6,977 nucleotides of DNA. It comes from Oxalobacteraceae bacterium UBA6018. GTDB lineage: Bacteria > Pseudomonadota > Gammaproteobacteria > Burkholderiales > Burkholderiaceae_D. The notes under the pieces were generated by a model that was not told the DNA's origin, did not search any database, and saw only the letters and a list, made by a program, of their open reading frames with translations. The stretch lies in assembly GCA_002428015.1 (NCBI GenBank), contig DIZW01000021.1:1926-8902 (forward strand). Direction: 5' to 3'. Positions 1 to 6,460 of the stretch are shown piece after piece. A program made the position numbers and the translations under genes. Positions within the stretch are counted from its first letter, which is position 1; each line of letters starts with the position of its first letter.

Positions 1-94
1 ACCTGGACGACACCGACCATGCGTTGATCGCGCAAAAGCGCGGCGCGCACAATCGGCTGGGCTTCGCCGTGCAGCTCGGAACGGTGCGTTACTT
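1..94 (+). pseudogene. N-terminal fragment of a different Tn3-family transposase gene, interrupted
   Basis: Read from base 3, the plus strand encodes LDDTDHALIAQKRGAHNRLG and then FAVQLGTVRYLG before running into the inverted repeat at 95. The pattern LIxQxRGxxNRLGxAVQLxxxRxxG is also present in the intact transposase of this window (its residues 38-62), where it lies in the N-terminal region of Tn3-family TnpA proteins. This is therefore a piece of a second, distinct Tn3-family tnpA, which starts before the window. Its frame runs on through the repeat to a stop at 129-131, so any product would carry about 12 foreign residues. Basis: motif seen directly; family assignment from known Tn3 TnpA N-termini. 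The continuation of this gene is not found on the other side of the element. Confidence 0.7.
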
Positions 95-132
95 GGGGGC
101 GTCTCAGAAAACGGAAAAAATCGTACGCTAAG
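95..132 (+). repeat. Outer left terminal inverted repeat (38 bp)
   Basis: The repeat begins GGGGGCGTCTCAGAAAACGG and ends ACGCTAAG. It is identical over 38/38 bases to the reverse complement of 6632-6669. The first half matches the Tn21 terminal repeat as I recall it except at base 5 (G for T); the second half (AAAAAATCGTACGCTAAG) matches the Tn501/Tn1721 version. The tnpA stop codon (128-130) lies inside it, as is usual for this group. It is the expected TnpA binding and cleavage site. Confidence 0.93.
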
Positions 133-3094
133 CCGGTTGCAGCGGCCGTAGCGGCCTGAACTTGCCGGCGCCGATCTTGGCGCTGCTGCGCCAGAGGTAA
201 TCGCCGGTCAGATTGATGTGCTCCCAGCCCAGCGGCGACAGATACTGCAACAGGGCGTCATCGACGGCCTGGCCATGGCCGCGCAGGGCGCTGGCGGCCC
301 GCTCCAGGTAGACCGTGTTCCATAGCACGATGGCCGCCGTCACCAGGTTGAGGCCGCTGGCCCGGTAACGCTGCTGCTCGAAACTGCGGTCGCGGATTTC
401 GCCCAAGCGGTTGAAGAACACGGCGCGGGCCAGCGCGTTGCGCGCCTCGCCCTTGTTCAGCCCGGCATGCACGCGGCGGCGCAGCTCCACGCTTTGCAGC
501 CAGTCCATGATAAACAGCGTGCGCTCGAGGCGGCCCAGCTCGCGCAGGGCGACGGCCAGGCCATTCTGGCGCGGGTAACTACCGAGCTTGCGCAGCATCA
601 GCGAGGCCGTCACCGTGCCCTGCTTGATCGAGGTGGCCAGCCGCAGTATTTCGTCCCAATGGGTGCGCACGTGCTTGATGTTGAGCGTGCCGCCGATCAT
701 CGGTTTCAGGCCGTCATAGGCTGCATCGCCCTTCGGGATGTAGAGCTTGGTGTCACCCAGGTCGCGGATGCGTGGCGCGAAGCGGAAGCCCAAGAGGTGC
801 ATCAGCGCGAAGACGTGATCGGTGAAGCCAGCCGTGTCGGTATAGTGTTCCTTGATGCGCAGGTCGGATTCGTGGTACAGCAGGCCATCGAGCACGTAGG
901 TCGAATCGCGCACGCCGACGTTGACCACCTTGGTGTGAAACGGCGCGTACTGGTCGGAGACGTGGGTATAGAAGGTTCGTCCGGGGCTGCTGCCGTATTT
1001 CGGGTTGATGTGGCCGGTGCTCTCGGCCTTGCTGCCGGTGCGGAAATTCTGGCCGTCCGACGACGAGGTGGTGCCGTCACCCCAATGCTCGGCGAAGGGA
1101 TGACGGAACTGCGCGTTGACCAGCTCGGCCAGCGCTGTCCCGTAGGTTTCGTCGCGGATGTGCCAGGCTTGCAGCCAGGCCAGCTTAGCGTAGGTCGTGC
1201 CAGGGCACGATTCCGCCATCTTGGTCAGTCCCAGGTTGATCGCGTCGGCTAGAATCGTGGTCAGCAGCAGGTTCTTATCCTTGGCCAGGTCGCCCGATTT
1301 CAGGTGCGCGAAGTGCCGGGTGAAGCCCGTCCATTCGTCCACTTCCAGCAGCAATTCGGTGATCTTGACGTGCGGCAGGAGCATCGCCGTCTGGTCGATC
1401 AGCGCCTGCGCGGTGTCTGGCACCGCCGCGTCAAGCGGCGTGATCTTCAAGCCCGACTCCGTGATGATGGCGTCGGGCAGCGCGTTGGCCAGCGCCATAC
1501 GGTTGACCGTGGCGAGCTGCATTTCTAGCAGCGTCAGCCGGTCATGCAGGTACTTGTCGCAATCGGTTGCCAGAGCCAGCGGCAACTCGCTGGCCTGCTT
1601 GAGGCTGGCGAACTTCGCGGGCGGCACTAAGTAGTCCTCGAAGTCCTTGAACTGGCGTGAACCCTGCACCCAGATGTCGCCGGAGCGCAGGGAGTTCTTC
1701 AGCTCCGACAGCGCGCACAGCTCGTAGTAGCGCCGGTCGATGCCAGTGTCGGTCATCACCAGCTTCTGCCAGCGCGGCTTGATGAACACGGTCGGCGCGT
1801 CGGCTGGCACCTTGCGAGCGTTGTCGCTGTTCATGTTGCGCAGCACCTCGATGGCGTCGAGCACGTCCTTGGCGGCGGGCGCGGCCCGCAGCTTGAGCAC
1901 GTCGAGGAATTCCGGCGCGTAGCGGCGCAGCGTGGCGTAGCTCTCGCCGATGCGGTGCAGGAAATCGAAGTCCTCCGGCTGCGCGAGCCGCTGCGCCTCG
2001 GTGACGCTCTCAGCGAAGGCATCCCAGGACATGACCGCCTCGATGGCGGCAAACGGATCGCGGCCCGCCTGCTTGGCCTCGATCAGCGCCTGGCCGATGC
2101 GCCCGAACAGCCGCACCTTGGCGTTAATCGCCTTGCCGGATGCCTGGAACTGCTGCTGGTGCTTGTTCTTGGCAGCGTTGAACAGCTTGCCCAGGATGCG
2201 GTCGTGCAGGTCGATGATTTCGTCGGTGACGGTGGCCATGCCCTCGATAGCGAGCGCCACCAGGGTCGCGTATCGACGCTGCGGCTCGAACTTGGCCAGG
2301 TCAGTGGGCGTCATCTGTCCCCCCTCGCGGGCGATTTTGAGCAGCCGGTTCTGGTGCACCAGCCGCTCGATGCCGGAAGGTAGGTCGAGCCCCTGCCACG
2401 CCTTGAGGCGTTCGATGTGTTCGAGCATGTGCCGCGAATTCGGCTTGGCGGGAGACTGGCGCAGCCAGGCCAGCCAGGTTGTCGCGCCGTTGTCGCGGCG
2501 CTTGAGCAGATCGTCGAGGTGGTGGCGATGCGTGTCCGATAGCGGTTCGGCCAAGGCGTCATAGATGCGCCGGTTTGCGCGGGTGATCGCCTCGGCACAG
2601 ACACGCTCGACAACATCCAGCCTCGGCAAGATGACGTGTCGGTGCCGCAGTGTGTCGAGGACGCTGCTGGCCAACACGATGCCCTTGTCGGTCAGCAAGG
2701 CCAAGTCGGTCGTGATATGGACAGCCTGCCGATAGTGCGCCAGTCTGAACGGCTCCATGCCCAGGTACGCCCGCAGTTCGAGCAGGTGTTCGCGCCGGGT
2801 TTCCTCGCGCTCGGCATACTGCGGCCAACATGCCGGGGCGAGCCGCAGTTGCCGTCCGATCCATTGCAGGAGAGGCCTCGGCACGACGGCGTCTGGCAAC
2901 AGGCCTTGGCCAGGGAAGCGCAGCAAGCACAACTGCACTGCGACGCCCAGGCGGTTGGCGTCGCCGCGCCGCTGACGGATCAGCGACAGGTCGGGCTCGC
3001 TGAAGGTGTAGTGCCGGATGAGTTCGTCTTCGGAATCGGGCAAGGCCAGCAGGCTGTCGCGCTCGGTGGCGGACAGAATCGAACGGCGGGGCAT
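128..3094 (-). CDS. tnpA: Tn3-family (Tn21/Tn501 group) transposase TnpA
   Basis: The gene encodes an intact 988-aa replicative DDE transposase, the same length as I recall for Tn21 and Tn501 TnpA. It binds the terminal repeats and joins transposon ends to target DNA, forming cointegrates. The start MPRRSILSATERD matches the Tn21-group N-terminus, so I use the ATG at 3092-3094 rather than an in-frame start at 3196. Residues 36-62 carry the family N-terminal motif. In the catalytic half, GDGTTSSSDGQ, HYTDTAGFTDH and LNKGEARN place the probable acidic triad at D680, D753 and E883, close to the positions known for Tn4430 TnpA. The C-terminus, GAGKFRPLRPLQPA, ends within the IR. There is no strong Shine-Dalgarno; the start lies 2 nt after the stop of a truncated upstream frame, suggesting translational coupling. 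No frameshift or internal stop is present. Confidence 0.95.
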   Translation of the reverse strand: MPRRSILSATERDSLLALPDSEDELIRHYTFSEPDLSLIRQRRGDANRLGVAVQLCLLRFPGQGLLPDAVVPRPLLQWIGRQLRLAPACWPQYAEREETRREHLLELRAYLGMEPFRLAHYRQAVHITTDLALLTDKGIVLASSVLDTLRHRHVILPRLDVVERVCAEAITRANRRIYDALAEPLSDTHRHHLDDLLKRRDNGATTWLAWLRQSPAKPNSRHMLEHIERLKAWQGLDLPSGIERLVHQNRLLKIAREGGQMTPTDLAKFEPQRRYATLVALAIEGMATVTDEIIDLHDRILGKLFNAAKNKHQQQFQASGKAINAKVRLFGRIGQALIEAKQAGRDPFAAIEAVMSWDAFAESVTEAQRLAQPEDFDFLHRIGESYATLRRYAPEFLDVLKLRAAPAAKDVLDAIEVLRNMNSDNARKVPADAPTVFIKPRWQKLVMTDTGIDRRYYELCALSELKNSLRSGDIWVQGSRQFKDFEDYLVPPAKFASLKQASELPLALATDCDKYLHDRLTLLEMQLATVNRMALANALPDAIITESGLKITPLDAAVPDTAQALIDQTAMLLPHVKITELLLEVDEWTGFTRHFAHLKSGDLAKDKNLLLTTILADAINLGLTKMAESCPGTTYAKLAWLQAWHIRDETYGTALAELVNAQFRHPFAEHWGDGTTSSSDGQNFRTGSKAESTGHINPKYGSSPGRTFYTHVSDQYAPFHTKVVNVGVRDSTYVLDGLLYHESDLRIKEHYTDTAGFTDHVFALMHLLGFRFAPRIRDLGDTKLYIPKGDAAYDGLKPMIGGTLNIKHVRTHWDEILRLATSIKQGTVTASLMLRKLGSYPRQNGLAVALRELGRLERTLFIMDWLQSVELRRRVHAGLNKGEARNALARAVFFNRLGEIRDRSFEQQRYRASGLNLVTAAIVLWNTVYLERAASALRGHGQAVDDALLQYLSPLGWEHINLTGDYLWRSSAKIGAGKFRPLRPLQPA

Positions 3095-3096
3095 AG

Positions 3097-3446
3097 TCAG
3101 TCGTTCGCCGGATTGCGGCCCAGCATTCTGGTCGAAATTGTCTCGAAATCCGTTTTTGCAATTTCCAAGTGCCCGAACTGGAAGGCATAACCCCACCGGC
3201 TCTTGTCTTTGATGAAAGAGAGCTGCTCCATAAGAGGGTGAATAGGTGCGTAGGCGGCTTCGAGAAAATTGATATCGCGCCGATATGGAACAAACTCTGA
3301 AGGCTCCCGGCGGACTAGGCCGCTTTCCTCCAGTTTTCGAATGGCTTTGGAAAGGGTCATCTTGTCGATCTTGGCATACTCGACCAACCTAGCCTCAGTC
3401 GGCGGCTTGTGCTGTTGCTCGGAAAAAGACCTTGAAGGTATGGGGC
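3097..3446 (-). pseudogene. 5'-truncated winged-helix (MarR-like) regulator fragment
   Basis: From just beyond the lysA stop codon, the minus strand encodes about 115 residues ending at a TGA (3097-3099). The segment TEARLVEYAKIDKMTLSKAI, followed by RKLEESGLVRREPSEF, looks like the recognition helix and start of the wing of a MarR-type winged-helix DNA-binding domain. The remainder, including SFIKDKSRWGYAFQFGHLEI and ending RMLGRNPAND, does not look like a usual MarR C-terminus and I do not recognise it. No plausible start codon precedes the HTH: the frame continues antisense through lysA, so the 5' end was lost at the lysA junction (about 3446). The stop is 2 nt from the tnpA start. It may be a relic of the DNA that originally preceded tnpA. 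A short product starting at the TTG overlapping the lysA stop cannot be excluded. Confidence 0.5.
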
Positions 3447-4724
3447 TCAATCCTCGAGCGCGATCAGCTCCGCCACCGTCTGCCGACGCCGGATCAGGCG
3501 CGACACGTCGCCATCGACCAGCACCTCGGCCGCCAGCGGCCGCGTGTTGTAGTTGGAGCTCATCGAGGCGCCGTAGGCCCCGGCGTCGTGGAACACCAGC
3601 AGGTCGCCGACTGCGGCCGGCGGCAGCGCGCGGGCTTGCACCACCCCGCCGGCGTCCTGCGTGAACACGTCGCCCGATTCGCACAGCGGGCCGGCGACCA
3701 CGCTGGGTCGCGGCGCGTCCCGCCCGGCCGCGTCCGCGCGCGCGACGAGGCTGATCGCGTGGTGGCCGCCGTACATCGCGGGGCGCACCATGTCGTTGAA
3801 GCCGGCGTCGCACAGCACGAAGTGGTTGCCGCCCATGTCCTTGACGGCGCGCACCTCGGCCAGCAGCGCGCCGGCCTCGGCGACGAGGAAGCGGCCGGGC
3901 TCAATTTCCAGTCGCAGCGGGTGGCCCAGTTCGTCGGCCAGGCGGCGGCGCGCGTCGTCCCACAGGTTGAAGTAGTGGTCGGTGTCGACGACAGCGTCGC
4001 CGGCGCGGTAGGGGACGGACAGCCCGCCGCCGGCCGAGATGGCACTGACGTCGTGGCCGTGCGCGACGACCTCGCGCACATGCTGCACCATCGCGTCGCA
4101 CACCTGCGCCAGGTGGCCGTAGTCCACGCCCGAGCCGATGTGCATGTGCAGGCCCACTAGCCGCAGGCCGTGGCGGGCGATGGCCTCCAGCGCGGCCGGG
4201 ATATCGGCCGGCCAGATGCCGTGCTTGCTGTGCTCGCCGCCGGTGTTGGTCTTGCGGCTATGGCCGTGGCCGAAGCCGGGGTTAATGCGCAGCCACACGC
4301 GATGGCCGGCGGCGTGCTGGCCCAGGTGCGCGCCGAGCTGATCGAGCATCGCCACCGAGCCGGCGTTGACCGGGATGCCATGCGCGGCCACCAAGGCCAG
4401 CGTGGCGCGATCGATCACGTCGGCGGTGAACACGATGCCGGCGTGCTCATCGCGGGCATCGTAGCCGGCGTGCAGCGCGCGCTCGATCTCGCCGCCGGAG
4501 ACCGCGTCCACCTGCACGCCTAGGCCCCGCATCAGCCGCAGCAGGTGCGTGTTGGAGCAGGCCTTCTGCGCGAAGCGCACGGTGTCGAACCGGCGCAGGC
4601 GCGCGACGCGGGCGCGGATGGTGCCGGCGTCGTAGACCCACAGCGGCGTCGCGTGCGCGGCGACCAGCGCACGCAGGCGTTCGGGCGTGAAGATGGCGGG
4701 TGCGGGGTGTTGTAGTGTCGTCAT
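3447..4724 (-). CDS. lysA: Diaminopimelate decarboxylase LysA (EC 4.1.1.20)
   Basis: LysA catalyses the last step of lysine biosynthesis in the cytoplasm: PLP-dependent decarboxylation of meso-diaminopimelate to L-lysine. The 425-aa product is a complete fold-type III decarboxylase. Visible landmarks are the PLP lysine K54 in FAQKACSN, the TNTGGEHSKHGIW loop (159-171), HMHIGSG (193-199), the phosphate-binding AGGG (231-234), EPGR (275-278), the active-site segment GPLCESGD (345-352, Cys348) and GAYGASMSSNYN near the C-terminus. It follows the E. coli LysA type almost motif for motif. I chose the ATG at 4722-4724 (MTTLQHP); an upstream in-frame TTG at 4760 would overlap the regulatory repeats. 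A GGAAGG sits 12 nt upstream, rather far. The gene diverges from lysR, the classical arrangement in which LysR activates lysA. It is unusual that the gene lies inside a Tn3-type unit and runs directly into tnpA-directed DNA with no visible terminator. Confidence 0.95.
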   Translation of the reverse strand: MTTLQHPAPAIFTPERLRALVAAHATPLWVYDAGTIRARVARLRRFDTVRFAQKACSNTHLLRLMRGLGVQVDAVSGGEIERALHAGYDARDEHAGIVFTADVIDRATLALVAAHGIPVNAGSVAMLDQLGAHLGQHAAGHRVWLRINPGFGHGHSRKTNTGGEHSKHGIWPADIPAALEAIARHGLRLVGLHMHIGSGVDYGHLAQVCDAMVQHVREVVAHGHDVSAISAGGGLSVPYRAGDAVVDTDHYFNLWDDARRRLADELGHPLRLEIEPGRFLVAEAGALLAEVRAVKDMGGNHFVLCDAGFNDMVRPAMYGGHHAISLVARADAAGRDAPRPSVVAGPLCESGDVFTQDAGGVVQARALPPAAVGDLLVFHDAGAYGASMSSNYNTRPLAAEVLVDGDVSRLIRRRQTVAELIALED

Positions 4725-4804
4725 GGCGCCATGGTGCCTTCCGAAACCATATCCGTCCAATGCTTTAATTTTGCAATCTCATACATATCTGATATGGTTG
4801 GCGG
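4725..4804. promoter_or_regulatory. Divergent lysA-lysR control region
   Basis: This 80-bp gap must hold both promoters. It contains a perfect 9-bp inverted repeat, AACCATATC (4745-4753) and GATATGGTT (4791-4799), and a tighter palindrome CATATC-T-GATATG (4784-4796), giving three copies of the same hexamer. Dyads of this kind with AT-rich arms are typical binding sites of LysR-type regulators, one near each promoter. The middle (4761-4783) is AT-rich against the GC-rich genes. A weak lysA promoter may be TTGCAA (complement of 4771-4776) followed after 17 nt by GATATG. A weak GGCGG directly abuts the lysR ATG. The operator role is inferred from position and symmetry. Confidence 0.6.
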
Positions 4805-5755
4805 ATGCTCTCTTCGCTCACCCACCGCCACGTCGAGGTCTTCCGCGCGGTAATGACCGCCGGCAGCGTCACCGGTGCGGCCGCGGCGCTGTCCACCTCG
4901 CAGCCCACCGTCAGCCGCGAGCTATCGCGCATGGAGTCGCTGCTGCACCTGGCGCTGTTCGACCGCGTGCGCGGGCGGCTGCAGCCTACGGCGCAGGCAT
5001 ATGCCTTGTTTGAGGAGGTGCAGCGCTCCTACGCCGGGCTGGAGCGCGTGGCCGACACCGCGCTGCGGCTGCGCCAGTTCACGGAGGGGCAGTTGTCGCT
5101 GGCCTGCCTGCCGGCTTTTGCGCACGCCTTGCTGCCCGGCGCCTGCGCGCTTTTCCAGGCGGCGCACGCGGGCGTCAGCGTGTCGGTCAATCCGTACGAG
5201 TCGCCGCTGCTGGAAGAGCGCCTGGCGGCGCAGGCGCATGACTTGGGCGTGGCCGAGCACGACGGCGCGCTGGCCGACGCGCAGGCCTCGCTGCTGCTGG
5301 AACTCGACGAGGTGGCGGTGCTGCCTGCCGGCCATCCGCTGGCGGCGCGGCGCCGGCTTGCGGCCTCCGACTTCGCCGGCCATGCGTTCGTCAGCTTCCA
5401 CCCGCGCGACCGCTACCGGCAACGGGTGGACAAGGTGTTCGCCGAGGCCGGCGTCGACCGCCGGCTGGCGGTGGAGACCGACAACGCGGTGGCCGTCTGC
5501 GCGATGGTGCGCCACGGCCTGGGGCTGGCCATCGTCAACCCGCTGACCGCCCTGGCGCTGGCGGGCGAGGGCTCGGGCATCGTGGCGCGACCGCTGGTAT
5601 TCCAGATTCCGTTTCGGGTGTTCGCGGTGCGGCCGGCGCATCGGCCGGGCAACCCGCTGGTGGCGCGCTTCCAGGTCGCGCTGGCGGCCGAATGCGCGGC
5701 GCTGAGCCAGGCGGTGGAGCGCGCATGGGGCAGCGGTTCGCGGCGGCCGGCTTGA
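4805..5755 (+). CDS. lysR: LysR, LysR-type transcriptional activator of lysA
   Basis: The product is 316 aa, normal for LysR-type regulators. The N-terminal winged helix-turn-helix occupies about residues 4-63, with GSVTGAAAALSTSQPTVSRE as helix-turn-helix core and LFDRVRGRLQPTAQAYALFE as wing and linker start. The remainder (about 90-300) is the periplasmic-binding-protein-like effector domain. Segments such as YESPLLEERLAAQAHDLGV, DEVAVLPAGHPLA, AVCAMVRHGLGLAIVNPLTA and RPAHRPGNPLV match E. coli LysR closely, so this is the true lysine regulator and not just a family member. In E. coli, LysR activates lysA in response to diaminopimelate and represses its own gene. Divergent orientation and an 80-bp shared control region support the same role here. 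The ATG at 4805 is chosen because MLSSLTHRHVEVFRAVMTAG aligns with the start of E. coli LysR. No terminator with a T-run is visible downstream. Confidence 0.93.
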   Translation: MLSSLTHRHVEVFRAVMTAGSVTGAAAALSTSQPTVSRELSRMESLLHLALFDRVRGRLQPTAQAYALFEEVQRSYAGLERVADTALRLRQFTEGQLSLACLPAFAHALLPGACALFQAAHAGVSVSVNPYESPLLEERLAAQAHDLGVAEHDGALADAQASLLLELDEVAVLPAGHPLAARRRLAASDFAGHAFVSFHPRDRYRQRVDKVFAEAGVDRRLAVETDNAVAVCAMVRHGLGLAIVNPLTALALAGEGSGIVARPLVFQIPFRVFAVRPAHRPGNPLVARFQVALAAECAALSQAVERAWGSGSRRPA

Positions 5756-5777
5756 CGGGCCCGCCACGAAGAAGGCT

Positions 5778-5822
5778 TCAGCCGGCCTGGCGCGCAGTAC
5801 CGGTCATCACGTCGACCATGTA
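5778..5822 (-). pseudogene. C-terminal tail of a gene convergent with lysR, cut by the internal IR
   Basis: Reading the minus strand away from the IR gives YMVDVMTGTARQAG and a TGA stop (5778-5780). Upstream, the frame enters the inverted repeat and meets a stop within four codons, so nothing but the last 14 residues remains. It would be the 3' end of the gene that faced lysR before the transposon end landed here. It is too short to assign a family; a chance open stretch is possible. Confidence 0.3.
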
Positions 5823-5860
5823 GGGGTCGTCTCAGAAAACGGAAAATAAAACACGGTAAG
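5823..5860 (+). repeat. Internal Tn21-like terminal inverted repeat
   Basis: The sequence begins GGGGTCGTCTCAGAAAACGG and ends ACACGGTAAG. From memory of the Tn21 terminal repeat it differs at two positions (bases 29 and 34). It differs from the outer repeats of this window at seven (bases 5, 25, 27-30 and 34). Its outer tip faces left, so it forms an inverted pair with 6632-6669 and a direct pair with 95-132. It marks the left end of the shorter element 5823-6669. Confidence 0.88.
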
Positions 5861-5868
5861 GGCGTGTT
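5843..5868 (-). terminator. Possible intrinsic terminator of tnpR, using IR bases as the T-tract
   Basis: On the minus strand, 12 nt after the tnpR stop, AACACG (complement of 5863-5868) and CGTGTT (complement of 5850-5855) form a 6-bp stem around a 7-nt loop. TTTATTTT follows, encoded by the AAAATAAA of the inverted repeat. A short stem plus T-rich tail fits a weak rho-independent terminator. It would stop tnpR transcripts before they run antisense into lysR. Confidence 0.45.
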
Positions 5869-5880
5869 ACCCGAGCGGGC

Positions 5881-6447
5881 TCAGGTTTGAGCTGCCTGCG
5901 CCGCTTGTAGAGCGGCGTACAAGGCGGTTTTGCTCACCTTGAGCCGCGTCGCCGCCTCACGCACGTTCAGCCCGTTGGCGATGTGTTCTTGCGCTCGTTG
6001 CAACTTTTCGGCGGTGACAACTGGCTTGCGTCCGCCTTTTCGTCCGCGAGCGGCGGCAGCGGTCAATCCGGCCTTGGTGCGGTCACGGATCAGGTCACGC
6101 TCGAACTGGCCCAACGCTCCGAATACATGAAAGATAAGCCGACCGCCCGACGTGGTGGTGTCGATGCTTTCCGTCAGAGAGCGGAAGCCAACGCCCCGAG
6201 CTTCAAGTGCCCCTATGGTTTCGATAAGGTGAGCCAAAGAGCGGCCGAGCCGATCCAGCCGCCAGACGGCCAGCACATCGCCATCGCGCAAATAGGCCAG
6301 CGAGGCGGCCAGGCCAGGACGGTCAGCCTTGGCCCCGGAGACCACGTCCTCGAATACACGTTCGCAACCTGCTTTGCGCAGTGCGTCCGTCTGCAAGGCG
6401 GTGTCCTGTTCCGCCGTCGATACCCGCGCATAGCCGATGAGTGCCAT
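5881..6447 (-). CDS. tnpR: Tn3-type serine resolvase TnpR
   Basis: The gene encodes a complete 188-aa small serine recombinase that resolves transposition cointegrates at res and usually represses its own promoter. The catalytic serine is S10 in GYARVSTAEQD. The arginine-rich active-site segment WRLDRLGRS spans residues 62-70, the long dimer helix includes GALGQFERDLIRDRTKAG, and the C-terminal helix-turn-helix is VREAATRLKVSKTALYAAL. I chose the ATG at 6445-6447: it gives the standard family N-terminus (MALIGYARVS) and has AAGGG (complement of 6454-6458) 6 nt upstream. An in-frame start at 6564 would read through res. The protein is unlike the Tn21/Tn501 resolvase (which starts about MTGQRIGYIRVST and lacks WRLDRLGRS), so the resolution module has a different origin from the transposase here. 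The 3' end is followed by a possible terminator and the internal IR. Confidence 0.93.
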   Translation of the reverse strand: MALIGYARVSTAEQDTALQTDALRKAGCERVFEDVVSGAKADRPGLAASLAYLRDGDVLAVWRLDRLGRSLAHLIETIGALEARGVGFRSLTESIDTTTSGGRLIFHVFGALGQFERDLIRDRTKAGLTAAAARGRKGGRKPVVTAEKLQRAQEHIANGLNVREAATRLKVSKTALYAALQAAQAAQT

Positions 6448-6460
6448 TGCAAACCCTTTT

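Noticed and set aside
467..1252. Long plus-strand open frame antisense to tnpA (261 aa)
   Set aside because: It is a high-GC shadow of the intact transposase, with Gln/Gly/Val/Ala-rich composition and no recognisable domain. Other antisense frames at 1197-1634, 1950-2564 and 2636-3190 are rejected for the same reason.
3095..3196. A 34-residue N-terminal extension of TnpA starting at 3196
   Set aside because: It overlaps the winged-helix frame, and Tn21-group transposases start at MPRR and are 988 aa, exactly what the ATG at 3094 gives.
3429..3439. Perfect 11-bp palindrome ACCTTGAAGGT beside the lysA stop
   Set aside because: Too short a stem and no T-run for a terminator; likely chance, although it lies close to the module junction.
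3432..4160. Plus-strand open frames antisense to lysA, also 4170-4523
   Set aside because: Shadows of lysA; His/Val/Ala/Gly-rich with no family features.
4725..4760. TTG start adding 12 residues to LysA
   Set aside because: It would make the control-region repeat at 4745-4753 coding, and the added residues do not resemble LysA N-termini.
5741..5765. GC-rich hairpin after lysR (GGCGG with CCGCC)
   Set aside because: Short imperfect stem with no T-tract, ordinary for such GC-rich sequence.
4922..5767. Minus-strand open frame antisense to lysR (281 aa)
   Set aside because: Shadow of lysR; Arg/Gln/His-rich composition typical of the complement of GC-rich coding DNA.
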